The notes: a model not told the origin generated them from the letters alone. A stretch of DNA of 64,000 bases from Nitrospira sp. bin75 (GCA_002238765.1 MPMZ01000010.1:1-64000), one strand, 5' to 3'; counted from the first letter of the stretch, positions 6,906-15,217 are shown. Numbers and translations: made by a program.

Positions 6906-7730
6906 ATGGACGTGTCGTATGACAGGTACCCTCTTGTCTTGTGGGTGGTCGGCGGGGTGTTGGTCCTCAGTCTTGGCGCGTGCGCCGGTCGTGCTCCTTC
7001 ACCGACGGCCGCACCACCTGTCGCGCCGGGTCCATCGCTGACTCCCCAGGAAGTCCTGGCCACCATTCGCGCACGTGAAGCGAACGTGACCACGTTAAAG
7101 GGGTTGTTTCAGGCCGACGTCGAAGGATCGTTTTCCCCTTTCTCGTACGGCGTTCACGGAACACTGCTTTACCAACGGCCGCAAGCGATCCGCATTAAAG
7201 GGTTTACACGATTTGGTGGAACGCTTTTCGATTTTCTGCTGCGCGGAGGCTCCTATTCCTTGAGCACACCCGATCGCGTGTACCCCGTGGTTGGACGAGT
7301 GCCGGATTTTCGCCGGCTCGGCGATCTGAGCATTCCGGTTCAATTGAGTTTGCGCGCCATCGACGTGGTCCTTGGCAAACTCCGATGGACCGCAGAGCAG
7401 TTTCGCGAAGTTCGGGCTGTGAAAACAGCCTATCGCTATACCATCTCCTTGTCTCCCGGAAATGCCCGGAATGACTCTTTCTTGCAACATATCTGGGTGG
7501 ACCGGTCATCGGCTTTGATTCAAGCCGTTGAGTATCTCACGGCGAAGGGGAAAAGGCTGGTCACGCTCACGGCCGGGGATTTTCGCAACGTGGGGTCGAA
7601 GGAGCAACCGGTGGTGCTTCCTTTCTTGGTTACAGTGAAAGAGTACACGACGTCAGGATCTGTCACATTGGAGTTTTCTGAGCTTTCGCCCAATGTGCCG
7701 GTGCCCGAAAAGGAGTTCGAATTCCGGTGA
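6906..7730 (+). CDS. Outer-membrane lipoprotein, LolB/DUF4292-like
   Basis: 274 residues. The signal peptide LVLWVVGGVLVLSLGAC ends in a lipobox LGAC (Cys26), followed by a proline-rich linker. The remainder is beta-rich with VTTLKGLFQADVEGSFSPFSYGVHGTLLYQRPQAIRIKGF, resembling LolA/LolB-type lipoprotein carriers (DUF4292). Such proteins sit in the outer membrane and insert lipoproteins. GGAGGG precedes the ATG. Annotation as LolB-like is fold-level inference; the family is loosely conserved. Confidence 0.7.
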   Translation: MDVSYDRYPLVLWVVGGVLVLSLGACAGRAPSPTAAPPVAPGPSLTPQEVLATIRAREANVTTLKGLFQADVEGSFSPFSYGVHGTLLYQRPQAIRIKGFTRFGGTLFDFLLRGGSYSLSTPDRVYPVVGRVPDFRRLGDLSIPVQLSLRAIDVVLGKLRWTAEQFREVRAVKTAYRYTISLSPGNARNDSFLQHIWVDRSSALIQAVEYLTAKGKRLVTLTAGDFRNVGSKEQPVVLPFLVTVKEYTTSGSVTLEFSELSPNVPVPEKEFEFR

Positions 7731-7775
7731 GACTGGTATCTCATCCCGAGGGTGTCATGAAACGTTGGAACTGGA

Positions 7776-8477
7776 ATGAAACTGCTCGCCGTTGAAACCG
7801 CCACGCGCTGTCAAAGTGTGGCTCTGATGGATGGGACAATCCTGTTGGCTGAAAAGAGTCAGGCAAACTGTACTTCACACGCCAGTTCCCTCATCCCTGC
7901 CATTCAAGACCTTCTGGCTTCGCTGCCATGCCCGTTTTCGGCCATTGAGGGCCTTGCCGTGTCCGCGGGCCCCGGGTCTTTTACGGGTTTGCGCGTAGGC
8001 CTTTCGACTATGGTAGGATTCCGAACTGTCACGGGGTTGCCCCTGGTCACCGTGCCGACCCTGGAAGCGATGGCCTGGAGTTACCGGAACTCCGTGCATC
8101 CCGTCTGTCCTATCCTGGTTGCCCGTACGAATGAAGTCTATTGGGCACAGTTTCAATGGAAAGACGGACACCGGGTTCGGTTGCTGGAAGATCGGGTCGG
8201 AACGATTCGGGACATGATGGATTCGATTCACCGGCCCACGGTCCTGTTTGGAGAAGGCTGGTTGCGTCATCAGCCCGTGATCGTAGAAACGTTGGGTGAT
8301 GTGGCTATTGGTGGGGCGGCGGAGTCAATGAATCCGTCCGCCTACCACGTTGGGCTGGCGAGTTTGGATGCGTTTCGAGCCGGGAAATTCGCCGGCTCCC
8401 ACGTCTCGCCGCATTACGTTCAACGGTCGGAAGCGGAAGTCCAATGGGACCTCAAAAGACAGCGCGTGTCGCCTTGA
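7776..8477 (+). CDS. tsaB: tRNA threonylcarbamoyladenosine biosynthesis protein TsaB
   Basis: 233 residues. MKLLAVETATRCQSVAL is the ASKHA-fold phosphate-1 loop, and VSAGPGSFTGLRVGL (about 64-78) the diagnostic TsaB motif. TsaB is an inactive TsaD homologue that scaffolds the TsaBDE complex making t6A37 on ANN-decoding tRNAs. It precedes rimI, the usual bacterial neighbour, by 10 bp, which strengthens the call. Length is normal. Confidence 0.95.
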   Translation: MKLLAVETATRCQSVALMDGTILLAEKSQANCTSHASSLIPAIQDLLASLPCPFSAIEGLAVSAGPGSFTGLRVGLSTMVGFRTVTGLPLVTVPTLEAMAWSYRNSVHPVCPILVARTNEVYWAQFQWKDGHRVRLLEDRVGTIRDMMDSIHRPTVLFGEGWLRHQPVIVETLGDVAIGGAAESMNPSAYHVGLASLDAFRAGKFAGSHVSPHYVQRSEAEVQWDLKRQRVSP

Positions 8478-8487
8478 TTGTCGGACG

Positions 8488-8991
8488 ATGATGACCAGAA
8501 CCTCATCCCGTCTCGCTGCTCACGTTCACCCGTTCCACTCGCGGGACTTGGACGACGTCCTCGCCATTGAGCAGGAATCGTTCTCGGCGCCCTGGACGCG
8601 CAGGATGTTCGCAGCGGAGTTGCAGGGAAATCCTTTCAGCCGGTTTCTGGGAGCCTTTTGCGACGACGAAATGCCTCCTGCAAAGCGACTCCTGGGGTAT
8701 ATCTGTTACTGGGTGGTCTTTGACGAATTACGCCTGATGAACCTGGCCGTGCGGCCGGATTGCCGGCGGCAGGGAATCGCCAGCCATCTGGTCCGGCATG
8801 CGGCAGAGGAGGGGGTGACTCAAGGAGCGACGCGGGCTCTCCTGGAAGTCAGGGCCGGCAGCCATCTGGGGCAGAAGCTGTATCTGAACCTGGGCTTTCG
8901 GCCATACGGCCGGCGACGGTCCTACTATACGAACCCGGATGAGGATGCTATTCTTATGCATAGGCAATTGGCGGAACATGTTCAATCATGA
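8488..8991 (+). CDS. rimI: Ribosomal protein S18-alanine N-acetyltransferase RimI
   Basis: 167 residues from ATG 8488 (ATG 8491 equally possible); the open frame extends upstream to 8350 but overlaps tsaB. GNAT fold: DDVLAIEQESFSAPWT at the N-terminus, LMNLAVRPDCRRQGIASHLVRH (acetyl-CoA loop RxxGIA), ALLEVRAGSHLGQKLYLNLGFRPYGRRRSYY, the RimI ending. Acetylates the N-terminus of S18, and in some phyla other proteins. Linked to tsaB as in many genomes. Confidence 0.92.
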   Translation: MMTRTSSRLAAHVHPFHSRDLDDVLAIEQESFSAPWTRRMFAAELQGNPFSRFLGAFCDDEMPPAKRLLGYICYWVVFDELRLMNLAVRPDCRRQGIASHLVRHAAEEGVTQGATRALLEVRAGSHLGQKLYLNLGFRPYGRRRSYYTNPDEDAILMHRQLAEHVQS

Positions 8992-9033
8992 TATTCACGT
9001 TGTGACTGTTCGTTTTAACAAAGGAGGGGCCTC

Positions 9034-9276
9034 ATGCTGACTGATGACCAAATCGCCGAACACCTCCGTAACACCAACCCCGATTTTCGCGAACTCCAGG
9101 ACACGCATCATCAATTGGACGAGCAACTTCAGGAATTGCTGAGAAATCATATTCTGACTCCTGAAGAAGAAGTCCTCAAGAAACAGATTCAGAAAGAAAA
9201 GTTGGGTAAGAAAGACCACATGGCAAGGCTCATCCGGGAATGCCGGAACGAGCAACAAAAAACCGCAGCCTCGTAA
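9034..9276 (+). CDS. YdcH/DUF465-like small protein
   Basis: 80 residues, entirely helical and charged. NPDFRELQDTHHQLDEQLQELL and EEEVLKKQIQKEKLGKKDHMARLI are the DUF465 (YdcH) pattern, short proteins that form helical hairpins or coiled coils; function unknown. A very strong ribosome site (AAAGGAGG) precedes the ATG. It lies between rimI and tatC on the same strand. Confidence 0.85.
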   Translation: MLTDDQIAEHLRNTNPDFRELQDTHHQLDEQLQELLRNHILTPEEEVLKKQIQKEKLGKKDHMARLIRECRNEQQKTAAS

Positions 9277-9318
9277 CACGACATTCGCGGTTCCCGGTTC
9301 ATTGTCCCGCATCAGACC

Positions 9319-10107
9319 ATGGCCACACTCGCCCATCCGTTGACTCGCCATATCCGTGACGTCAAACGCCGGCTGATTATCGTCGGAGCGACGATCATGG
9401 TCGCGTTTATCGCGATGTTTTCGATTTCGCCCGACCTGATTGAATGGTTCAAGCGGCCCTTTGCCGATGATTTGTTGTTCTATGGCCCGGCGGAAGCCTT
9501 GTTCGCGTCGATCAAGATTTCGTTTTTGGCCGGCATCGTGGTCAGCCTGCCGGTCATTCTTTATCAATTTTGGAAATTCGTTCAACCGGCCTTATTGCCC
9601 GGCGAACAAGGCTGGGGCATTCCCCTGTTTCTGCTCGCGACCGGATTCTTCGTGTTAGGTCTCATCTTTTGCAATTTGGTCATCCTCCCGCTGGTGATTG
9701 ATTTTTTCGTGTCATTCGGGTTGGAGCGGGAACTCAAACCCGAATTGGCCGTCGGCACCTACGTGGATTTCAACGTGAAGTTTTTGATGGCGTTCGGCTT
9801 TGCGTTTGAAATTCCGTTGGCGCTGTCTCTCTTGGCGCGAGCGGGGTTGGTCTCTCACACGCTTCTGGCGCAATACCGCCGGCATGCCGCCATGTTGGCG
9901 CTGATCGTGTCGGCGGTCATCACCCCCGATGCGACCCTGTTTACGATGCTCCTCATGGCCATTCCACTCATTGTGTTGTATGAAATCGGCGTGTGGGGGG
10001 CCAAGATCTTCGGACGGACCCCTCCCAAACCTGAAGAGGAAGACGAAGGGGACCCGGAAGACGAGTCGTCCTTGCCAACCGGAACGGCGGGCGATCGTGT
10101 GTCATAA
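9319..10107 (+). CDS. tatC: Twin-arginine translocase subunit TatC (copy 1)
   Basis: 262 residues with six membrane segments. Typical TatC features are the conserved ASIK-like loop FYGPAEALFASIKISFLAGIVVSLPVILYQFWKFVQPALLPGE, and FGFAFEIPLALSLLARAG in the second half. The N-terminal HIRDVKRRL replaces the usual HLxELRxRL. The C-terminus after the last helix is acidic (EEEDEGDPEDES). TatC binds twin-arginine signals of folded exported proteins. A second, more diverged tatC is at 19775; no tatA/B gene is in the window. Confidence 0.93.
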   Translation: MATLAHPLTRHIRDVKRRLIIVGATIMVAFIAMFSISPDLIEWFKRPFADDLLFYGPAEALFASIKISFLAGIVVSLPVILYQFWKFVQPALLPGEQGWGIPLFLLATGFFVLGLIFCNLVILPLVIDFFVSFGLERELKPELAVGTYVDFNVKFLMAFGFAFEIPLALSLLARAGLVSHTLLAQYRRHAAMLALIVSAVITPDATLFTMLLMAIPLIVLYEIGVWGAKIFGRTPPKPEEEDEGDPEDESSLPTGTAGDRVS

Positions 10108-10134
10108 GCCAACGTACCGGTTCCGGGTCGCCTC

Positions 10135-11187
10135 GTGACGGTGGACGTGACACGCCGCGTCCTGCCCGTGCTCGTCCTTATCATCGCGTGGGGAGGCGTT
10201 CCCTGTTTCGCTGAAGATCGGGGGCATCCCAATCCATTTCAACGCGACGGCGGCGTCCCGCCGAGTATCCAAGCCTTGGCAACGACGGGCGGGGGAGTGC
10301 TCTATGCCGGTTCGTTCGGGTTCGGGGTGTTTTTCAGCGACGACTACGGCGAGACGTGGCAGTCGATCAACGACGGCTTGGGGGATCGCTTTATTCTCTG
10401 CTTGAGTGCGGATGCAAACGGGACGGTGTACGCCGGGACGGTACGCGGCGGTGTCTTTCGGACAACGGGGAATGGAAAAACCTGGGAATCGATCAAAGCC
10501 GGCTTGAGACTGGTGGAAGTCAAATCCCTCCTGGCTCATCACGGGACGATTTATGCGGGCACGGGGAAGGGCGTCTATCAGTGGGGCGAAGCCGCTCAGG
10601 AGTGGTCTGCAGTGGCACCCGGTCTCGAGCAAACGCTCATTGCAAGCCTGGCGATGACGAGCACGTCTCGATTATTCGCCGGCACCGCGGGTAAGGGACT
10701 GTATCAGATCGACGCGACCAAACACGGCACGGTGCGATGGCAAAGAGTGGGTGATCCTCTTGTGGATCCCAAGGAACATCTGACGCATACGTTTATTCGC
10801 GTGACGACGGTAAGCCCTCAACAACATCTGTACGTGGGGACCCAGGATGGCGGTGTGTATCGCAGTAAGGATACAGGAGAGACGTGGCAGCCGATCGGCC
10901 GTTCGCTGCCGAATGATTCGATTCGCGGCATAGTGGTCACGAGGGCGGCATTGTACGTTGCCACGGGGCGAGGAATCTTCAAGAATAATCTGCAAAACTC
11001 CGAATGGGTGCCGGTGAATAACGGGTTGACCGAATTATCGATTCAGGTCTTGATGGCCTCTTCGGAGGGTGAGTTTTATGCGGGGACCAACGCAGGCGCC
11101 TTTCGCAGTCAGGATGCCGGCAACCATTGGGTCAATATCAGTGAACAACTGGGCATGCATACCACGATGCCCCGGCCTTATTTTTGA
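10135..11187 (+). CDS. Secreted beta-propeller (BNR/YCF48-like repeat) protein
   Basis: 350 residues, GTG start. Signal peptide VLPVLVLIIAWGGVPCFA ends near residue 26. The mature part is built of about seven repeats of the type LYAGTxxGGVFRSxDxGxTWxxI (for example at about 55-75, 95-115, 225-245 and 320-340), which are BNR/sortilin-like propeller blades. Related propellers serve in photosystem assembly (YCF48) or glycan binding; here only a periplasmic or surface scaffold can be claimed. It lies between tatC and a cyclophilin gene that starts 11 bp after its stop, so it may be part of a secretion and folding group. Confidence 0.8.
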   Translation: MTVDVTRRVLPVLVLIIAWGGVPCFAEDRGHPNPFQRDGGVPPSIQALATTGGGVLYAGSFGFGVFFSDDYGETWQSINDGLGDRFILCLSADANGTVYAGTVRGGVFRTTGNGKTWESIKAGLRLVEVKSLLAHHGTIYAGTGKGVYQWGEAAQEWSAVAPGLEQTLIASLAMTSTSRLFAGTAGKGLYQIDATKHGTVRWQRVGDPLVDPKEHLTHTFIRVTTVSPQQHLYVGTQDGGVYRSKDTGETWQPIGRSLPNDSIRGIVVTRAALYVATGRGIFKNNLQNSEWVPVNNGLTELSIQVLMASSEGEFYAGTNAGAFRSQDAGNHWVNISEQLGMHTTMPRPYF

Positions 11188-11198
11188 AAGGAGGACAT

Positions 11199-11714
11199 AT
11201 GTCAGAGATGAACGAGGTTACTATCGATACCCGAGCCACCATTGCCGTGTCGTCTCAGGGCGAATCCTGGGGAGATATTGTCCTGAAATTTTATCCGGAC
11301 GTGGCTCCGAATCATGCCGCAAATTTCTGCAAACTCGCGGGGCAAAAATTTTACGATGGGACCACGTTTCATCGAGTCATTCCCGGCTTCATGATCCAAG
11401 GCGGCGACCCGAACAGCAAGAATCCCGATCGCTCCAACCATGGGATGGGCGGACCAGGGTATCATATCAAGGCTGAGTTCAACGATAGGCAACACAAACG
11501 GGGCGTGCTTTCAATGGCTCGGGCTCAGGACCCGGACAGCGCAGGGTCGCAATTTTTTGTGTGCGTGGCCGATTCGCCGTTTCTCGACGGTCAATATACG
11601 GCATTCGGAGAAGTCGTCAGCGGGCTGGACCTCGTTGATCGCGTCGTCGCCGCCAAGCGCGACGGCCGCGACAATCCACTCGAACGCATCGAAATGAACG
11701 TAACGGTTTCATAA
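11199..11714 (+). CDS. Peptidyl-prolyl cis-trans isomerase, cyclophilin type
   Basis: 171 residues from ATG 11199, chosen because AAAGGAGG (11187-11194) sits at the right distance; an in-frame ATG at 11184 would overlap that site. Cyclophilin active-site words are present: FHRVIPGFMIQGGD (catalytic Arg, Phe, Gln), GVLSMARAQDPDSAGSQFFV and FLDGQYTAFGEVVSGLDLVD. No signal peptide, so it probably acts in the cytoplasm. Standard bacterial single-domain size. Confidence 0.95.
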   Translation: MSEMNEVTIDTRATIAVSSQGESWGDIVLKFYPDVAPNHAANFCKLAGQKFYDGTTFHRVIPGFMIQGGDPNSKNPDRSNHGMGGPGYHIKAEFNDRQHKRGVLSMARAQDPDSAGSQFFVCVADSPFLDGQYTAFGEVVSGLDLVDRVVAAKRDGRDNPLERIEMNVTVS

Positions 11715-12022
11715 TAAAAACGGGCCTGACGACAGAAAAGGCCGATCGGATCTGTTATCCCTGTCTTTCCTTCTGTCATCCCCGACCTGATCGGGGATCC
11801 AGCGTCTTTTCCCTTGTCTTTCGTTGGGGAATTATCCATGTCAGTTGACGGACATTGCGTGTTCTCCCGCGCCGTTCCGTTGCTCGCCGCGATCGGCAGT
11901 ACTGCCCCGGCACGCCTCCGCCAAGTGGGTCTGGGCATGGGAGTTCGACGATGCTGTCAACCGTTTTCTTTCGCTGTTCCATGCCGTTCCTCTTGTCGCG
12001 TCATATGGATAAATCCCTCTTT
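11715..12022. other. Gene-free stretch with a hairpin repeat
   Basis: No supported gene. At about 11775-11802 the palindrome CCCCGACCTGATCGGGG occurs within a TCATCCCCGACCTGATCGGG word that is a widespread dispersed intergenic repeat. It may act as the bidirectional transcription end of the cyclophilin gene. The rest looks like decayed sequence leading into the island at 12007. Confidence 0.45.
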
Positions 12023-12040
12023 CTAAGGGGAATCCAGTGT
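12007..12040. repeat. Left copy of imperfect direct repeat flanking a mini-island
   Basis: Starts GGATAAATCCCT and continues AAGGGGAATCCAGTGT. The partner at 12835-12870 starts with the same 12 bases and ends AAGGGCATACCAGAGT (13 of the last 16-17 bases alike). Each copy can form a small CCC...GGG hairpin. The pair bounds the two minus-strand genes between them. Confidence 0.5.
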
Positions 12041-12466
12041 GTGGCTGTGGGGCTCGTGAATGAAGAGAAAACAGTCGCGTAAGCACTCGATGGCATCTGG
12101 CTGGAAATGGGTGCCGGTCGGTGTGATGTTGCCGGTCTGGCGATGGTAGGTGTACTCGGGCCATGCCTGGGCCGCGAAGAGCGTCTGGTAGAACACGAGG
12201 TCGGATTCGCGGTCGAACAGATAGTACACGCCGCTGTAGTGTCGCTTGATGAGCGCCCGCGCGTGATTCATGAAGGACAGATAGATGCGCTTATCTTCTT
12301 TCCGCCAGCGTTCATATTCCAAGGCCACCCAGTAGTGCTTCGGGGAGTGCAGGAGAGCGTCCGGCTTTTCGTATTGCTCCGGGATGTTAATGTGTTTATC
12401 CCAAATGACTTCGTCATAGTGATCCAGCCGCTTGAGCACGGCGCGTTGCACGGCCAGGTCGTGCAT
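12023..12466 (-). CDS. Hypothetical protein of a mini-island
   Basis: 147 residues, not recognised. It is rich in aromatic residues and His (HYWVALEYERWRKEDKRIYLSF, HYSGVYYLFDRESDLVFYQ), soluble, without signal peptide. It follows an AlpA-type regulator gene on the same strand but a terminator (12508-12535) and a perfect hairpin GTGTCGG/CCGACAC (12481-12501) separate them. The C-terminal codons run through the left direct repeat at 12007-12040. Upstream in-frame codons without stop make the true start uncertain. Confidence 0.5.
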   Translation of the reverse strand: MHDLAVQRAVLKRLDHYDEVIWDKHINIPEQYEKPDALLHSPKHYWVALEYERWRKEDKRIYLSFMNHARALIKRHYSGVYYLFDRESDLVFYQTLFAAQAWPEYTYHRQTGNITPTGTHFQPDAIECLRDCFLFIHEPHSHTLDSP

Positions 12467-12507
12467 GATAGGCGCGTCACGTGTCGGCGCATCTCCGACA
12501 CCGGCCT

Positions 12508-12535
12508 ACAAAAAGGCCCGCTCACACGGCGGGCC
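12508..12535 (-). terminator. Rho-independent terminator of the AlpA-like gene
   Basis: On the minus strand GGCCCGC (12535-12529), a 7-nt loop and GCGGGCC (12521-12515) form a perfect stem followed by a run of five T. It lies 12 bp beyond the stop of the AlpA-like gene. Confidence 0.8.
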
Positions 12536-12546
12536 TCTTCGTCTTC

Positions 12547-12753
12547 TCATTTTGCCGTCTCGCCATACGAGCGCGGACGCGAATCGACGTAGGCGCGAAT
12601 GTCACTGTCGCGCCATCGTACGGCACGCTCGGAGACTTTCAACGGCACCGGAGAAGTGCCGTCGCGCATTTTTCGGTACAGGGTACTGCGGCCGAGCCGA
12701 CACAGTCGCTCGACTTCACGGCGGGTGAGAAGCACTTCTTGATCTGTAGACAT
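12547..12753 (-). CDS. AlpA-family DNA-binding regulator
   Basis: 68 residues from ATG 12753, preceded by an AAAGGAGGT ribosome site. LLTRREVERLCRLGRSTLYRKMRDG is the MerR-like winged helix-turn-helix of AlpA/excisionase proteins, then PVPLKVSERAVRWRDSDIRAYVDSR, the second half of the fold. AlpA-type proteins activate integrase or excision genes of prophages and genomic islands. No integrase is nearby, so it may be an orphan of a decayed island bounded by the direct repeats at 12007 and 12835. Confidence 0.88.
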   Translation of the reverse strand: MSTDQEVLLTRREVERLCRLGRSTLYRKMRDGTSPVPLKVSERAVRWRDSDIRAYVDSRPRSYGETAK

Positions 12754-12834
12754 TGGCATCACCTCCTTTGTGATGCGCGGAGGGTGACAAACTAGGCGGG
12801 GGATGTCGTCCTTATTATTTCGCCCTTTTAATCA

Positions 12835-12870
12835 GGATAAATCCCTGGTGTTCCAAGGGCATACCAGAGT
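12835..12870. repeat. Right copy of imperfect direct repeat flanking a mini-island
   Basis: Shares GGATAAATCCCT exactly, and a further AAGGG.A..CCAG.GT block, with 12007-12040. It sits immediately before the IS3 remnant at 12904, so it could be an attachment-site relic or one unit of a dispersed repeat. Confidence 0.5.
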
Positions 12871-12903
12871 ATCCGGGGTGTATCGTTCAAGTTATTTTTC
12901 CGG

Positions 12904-13240
12904 TTGGCTCAGGACTCATTTTTGCAGGAGGAGGATGCGAGGCATGGGGTGAAGGAGTTTTGCCGCACACACGGGACCAGCGAGGCCACATTCTACAACT
13001 TACAACTGGAAGGCGAAGTACGGGGGCCTGAGTGCCCCAGAGTTGGACCGCCTGAGAGAGACGGAAGTGGAACTGGGGAAGCTCAAGCGGATGGACGCGG
13101 ATCTGGCGTTGGAGAACCGGGCGCTGAAGGACTTGCTCGAAAAAAACTTTAGGGAGGCAGGAGAAACGGGAAGCGATCAGGTACATGGCCGTGACCCAAG
13201 GATTGTCGATTTAGCAGAGTTGTCTCAGGGGTATCGGAGG
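12904..13240 (+). pseudogene. IS3-family OrfA plus OrfB start, frameshifted remnant
   Basis: In one frame FLQEEDARHGVKEFCRTHG and SEATFYN, in another DRLRETEVELGKLKRMDADLALENRALKDLL read as the OrfA helix-turn-helix and leucine-zipper part of IS3-family elements. The two halves are separated by a 7-nt near-duplication (CTACAAC/TTACAAC at about 12992-13005). Then KREAIRYMAVTQGLSI in a third frame is the opening of OrfB, ended by a stop. The OrfA N-terminus is missing. The matching OrfB middle lies at 14872-15056. Confidence 0.85.
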
Positions 13241-13271
13241 TCGGGCAGAACAACCGGACTCGTGGTCTTTC

Positions 13272-13363
13272 CTTTCAATAAGCCGGCATTAACCATTTCA
13301 AATAGCCGAACATTAAGATTGCAATCAGCCGATCTTAAACATTACAATCAGCCGATGTCTGAT
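13272..13363. repeat. Tandem 23-bp repeats (four units) before the ATPase gene
   Basis: Four successive 23-bp units at 13272-13294, 13295-13317, 13318-13340 and 13341-13363, each with a core close to A-A-T-(A/C)-A-G-C-C-G-(A/G) preceded by ATTTC/ATTGC/ATTAC and followed by (C/T)TTAA. The last unit runs into the ATG of the ATPase gene at 13355. Period is exact; sequence is diverged. Two helical turns plus two bases per unit suits a series of protein-binding sites; autoregulation is inference. Confidence 0.8.
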
Positions 13364-14713
13364 CTTGCGTTTTATCCGCGTTATATCGAACGGCGGCTCA
13401 TCGAGGCGTTGGAGGATTCCCCGGTCGTCCTGATCCAGGGGCCGCGCCAGTGCGGCAAGACCACGCTCGCCCACATGGTCTGTGCTCCGCAGCATCTGAC
13501 CGGAATTGGGGATCGCTTGAACCGGGGTGGTCATCCGCCGAATGTATTGACCGCCCACACTCGAGACTACACCTACATCAGCTTCGATGATGATGTCGCG
13601 CGCGATGGGGCTGAAGCCGATCCGATGGGCTTTGTTGCCGGGCTGCCCGAACGGGTCATCCTGGACGAGATACAGCGGGTCCCTGCACTCTTTACCGCCT
13701 TGAAGATGGAAGTCGATCGTCAGCGCGTGCCGGGCCGTTTCGTGTTGACGGGCTCAACCAACGTGCTGCGGGTCCCAACGATCCAGGATTCGCTGGCCGG
13801 TCGTCTGGAAGTGGTTCGGTTGCATCCGCTAGCGCAGGATGAAATCGCCGGCCAGTCGCCTCCGGTTGTGAACGTTCGTCAGTCCTCCGGTTTCCTTGAC
13901 GCGTTGTTCGGCAGCGGGTTCAAGATCCAGCGGACTGAACGGTTGGGCACGCCGTTGTGCGATCGCATCGTCGCCGGCGGGTATCCAGCCGCCCTCGCCA
14001 GGCCACCCGGCCGTCGGCGCGCCAACTGGTACCGCAACTACCTCGACGCGCAGATACAGCGGGACGTGCGGAACTTGGCCCGCATCAGCACGCTGGAGGC
14101 GCTCCCGAGGCTGCTCGCCCTGGCAGCTGCGCAAACGGCGCATCTGCTCAACGTAAGCGATTTGGCCGCGCCGTTCCAACTCAGCCGGCCTACCGTCCAG
14201 GACTATGTCGCGCTGCTTGAGCGGGTCTTCCTGTTGGAGCGCCTCTCGCCGTGGCACAGCAATCGTCTGAGCCGCCTCGTCAAGACGCCGAAGCTCCATA
14301 TCGGCGATACGGGCTTGGCGTGTGCGCTGCTCGGGGTGGATGCTGCCGCGCTCGCCGCCGACCGCACGTTGCTGGGTCAGCTTCTGGAAACGTTCGTGTT
14401 CCAGGAGTTGCGACGCCAGGCAAGTTGGCACGAGGAATCCTTCACGTTCTTCCACTATCGTGACAGGGACAAGATGGAAGTGGACGTCGTCATTGAGCGC
14501 GGGACGCAGGCCGTGGCGGGAATGGAGGTGAAGGCAGGGGCGACTGTGACCCAGGCGGACTTGCGCGGCTTGCGCAAGTTGAAAGCCGCAACGGGCCGCC
14601 GGTTCGCCGGAGGTGCGGTGGTGTACGACGGAGAGACCTGTGTGCGCTATGACGACAAACTTTATGCGGTGCCGCTACGCCTGCTGTGGGAAACACCGGT
14701 GGGGGCGCCGTGA
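13355..14713 (+). CDS. AAA ATPase with DUF4143 domain
   Basis: 452 residues from ATG 13355; the longer frame from 13043 only fuses it to the IS3 remnant. [32 protein letters not shown] gives the AAA_14 Walker A (GPRQCGKTT); [17 protein letters not shown] is Walker [10 protein letters not shown] is the sensor. The C-terminal DUF4143 part has the winged helix [22 protein letters not shown] and a nuclease-like [15 protein letters not shown]...EVKAG strand pair. Members are usually mobile or defence-linked and of unknown role. The stop overlaps the hsdR fragment start (GTGA), so the pair moved together. Confidence 0.88.
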   Translation: MSDLAFYPRYIERRLIEALEDSPVVLIQGPRQCGKTTLAHMVCAPQHLTGIGDRLNRGGHPPNVLTAHTRDYTYISFDDDVARDGAEADPMGFVAGLPERVILDEIQRVPALFTALKMEVDRQRVPGRFVLTGSTNVLRVPTIQDSLAGRLEVVRLHPLAQDEIAGQSPPVVNVRQSSGFLDALFGSGFKIQRTERLGTPLCDRIVAGGYPAALARPPGRRRANWYRNYLDAQIQRDVRNLARISTLEALPRLLALAAAQTAHLLNVSDLAAPFQLSRPTVQDYVALLERVFLLERLSPWHSNRLSRLVKTPKLHIGDTGLACALLGVDAAALAADRTLLGQLLETFVFQELRRQASWHEESFTFFHYRDRDKMEVDVVIERGTQAVAGMEVKAGATVTQADLRGLRKLKAATGRRFAGGAVVYDGETCVRYDDKLYAVPLRLLWETPVGAP

Positions 14714-14871
14714 CCAGAATCACCGACTCTGTGGTTGAGGCCGCCGCGCTTGACTGGCTGGACAGTCTCGGCTGGATCGTGGCGCACGGTCCTGATAGTG
14801 CCCCCGACACACTGGCTGCCGAGCGTGCCGACTCCGGGCAGGTGATTCTGGAGCAGCGGCTGCGGGATACC
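14710..14871 (+). pseudogene. Truncated type I restriction subunit HsdR (N-terminal fragment)
   Basis: A GTG at 14710 opens [28 protein letters not shown] and [23 protein letters not shown], the extreme N-terminus of HsdR, the motor/nuclease subunit of type I restriction systems (normally about 1000 residues). After about 54 residues the homology ends and IS3 OrfB sequence continues in the same frame. No hsdM or hsdS is in the window. The fragment is therefore dead. Confidence 0.82.
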
Positions 14872-15056
14872 TGGCACCACACGCGCGTGTATCGAATCTC
14901 CTGCGCGTGGCGGCTCAATCAGAAGCGTCGGGTGAAACGACGCGTCCCCCCAGCGGAGGCGTCACCCCTCGGTGGGGCCAGCGCAGCCCAACCCAACCAG
15001 GTCGGGTCAGTAGACTTCATGCGTGATGCCTTAGGGGGCGTCCACCTGCCGTGTGC
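14872..15056 (+). pseudogene. IS3-family OrfB internal fragment
   Basis: In frame after the HsdR piece: [23 protein letters not shown], then [17 protein letters not shown], the region before and at the first Asp of the DDE catalytic domain of IS3 OrfB (usually NQxWSVDFMxDAL). The sequence then ends. It fits the missing middle of the element whose OrfA and OrfB start lie at 12904-13240. The W of the motif is replaced by G. Confidence 0.8.
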
Positions 15057-15217
15057 ATGACCCCAAACGCCGAAAACGCTACTGTTGCACTGTCTCCTTG
15101 ATGGGGAAGCGTACGAATTGTCGTTTCATTCTGCACGACTATTTCCGTCTCTACACCCAAAAAGAACGGTTTGGTTGAGTTCAGTATAAAAGCCCCCTCA
15201 GAATTGGACCTGGTCAT
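15017..15217 (-). pseudogene. Possible truncated coding remnant
   Basis: From an ATG at 15217 the minus strand reads about 50 residues with protein-like composition (TRSNSEGAFILNSTKPFF, ETEIVVQNETTIRTLPHQG, ATVAFSAFG) before meeting the IS3 fragment and losing sense. It may be the start of a gene cut by the insertion. No family recognised. Confidence 0.3.

Noticed and set aside
8350-8487. Upstream extension of the rimI frame
   Set aside because: It lies in the out-of-frame end of tsaB and has no GNAT-like content; ATG 8488 gives a normal RimI.
13043-13354. N-terminal 104-residue extension of the AAA ATPase frame
   Set aside because: It is the IS3 OrfA remnant in frame by chance, followed by the iterons. 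The ATPase domain starts at the ATG at 13355.
13272-13363. CRISPR array
   Set aside because: Units are contiguous 23-bp repeats without unique spacers.
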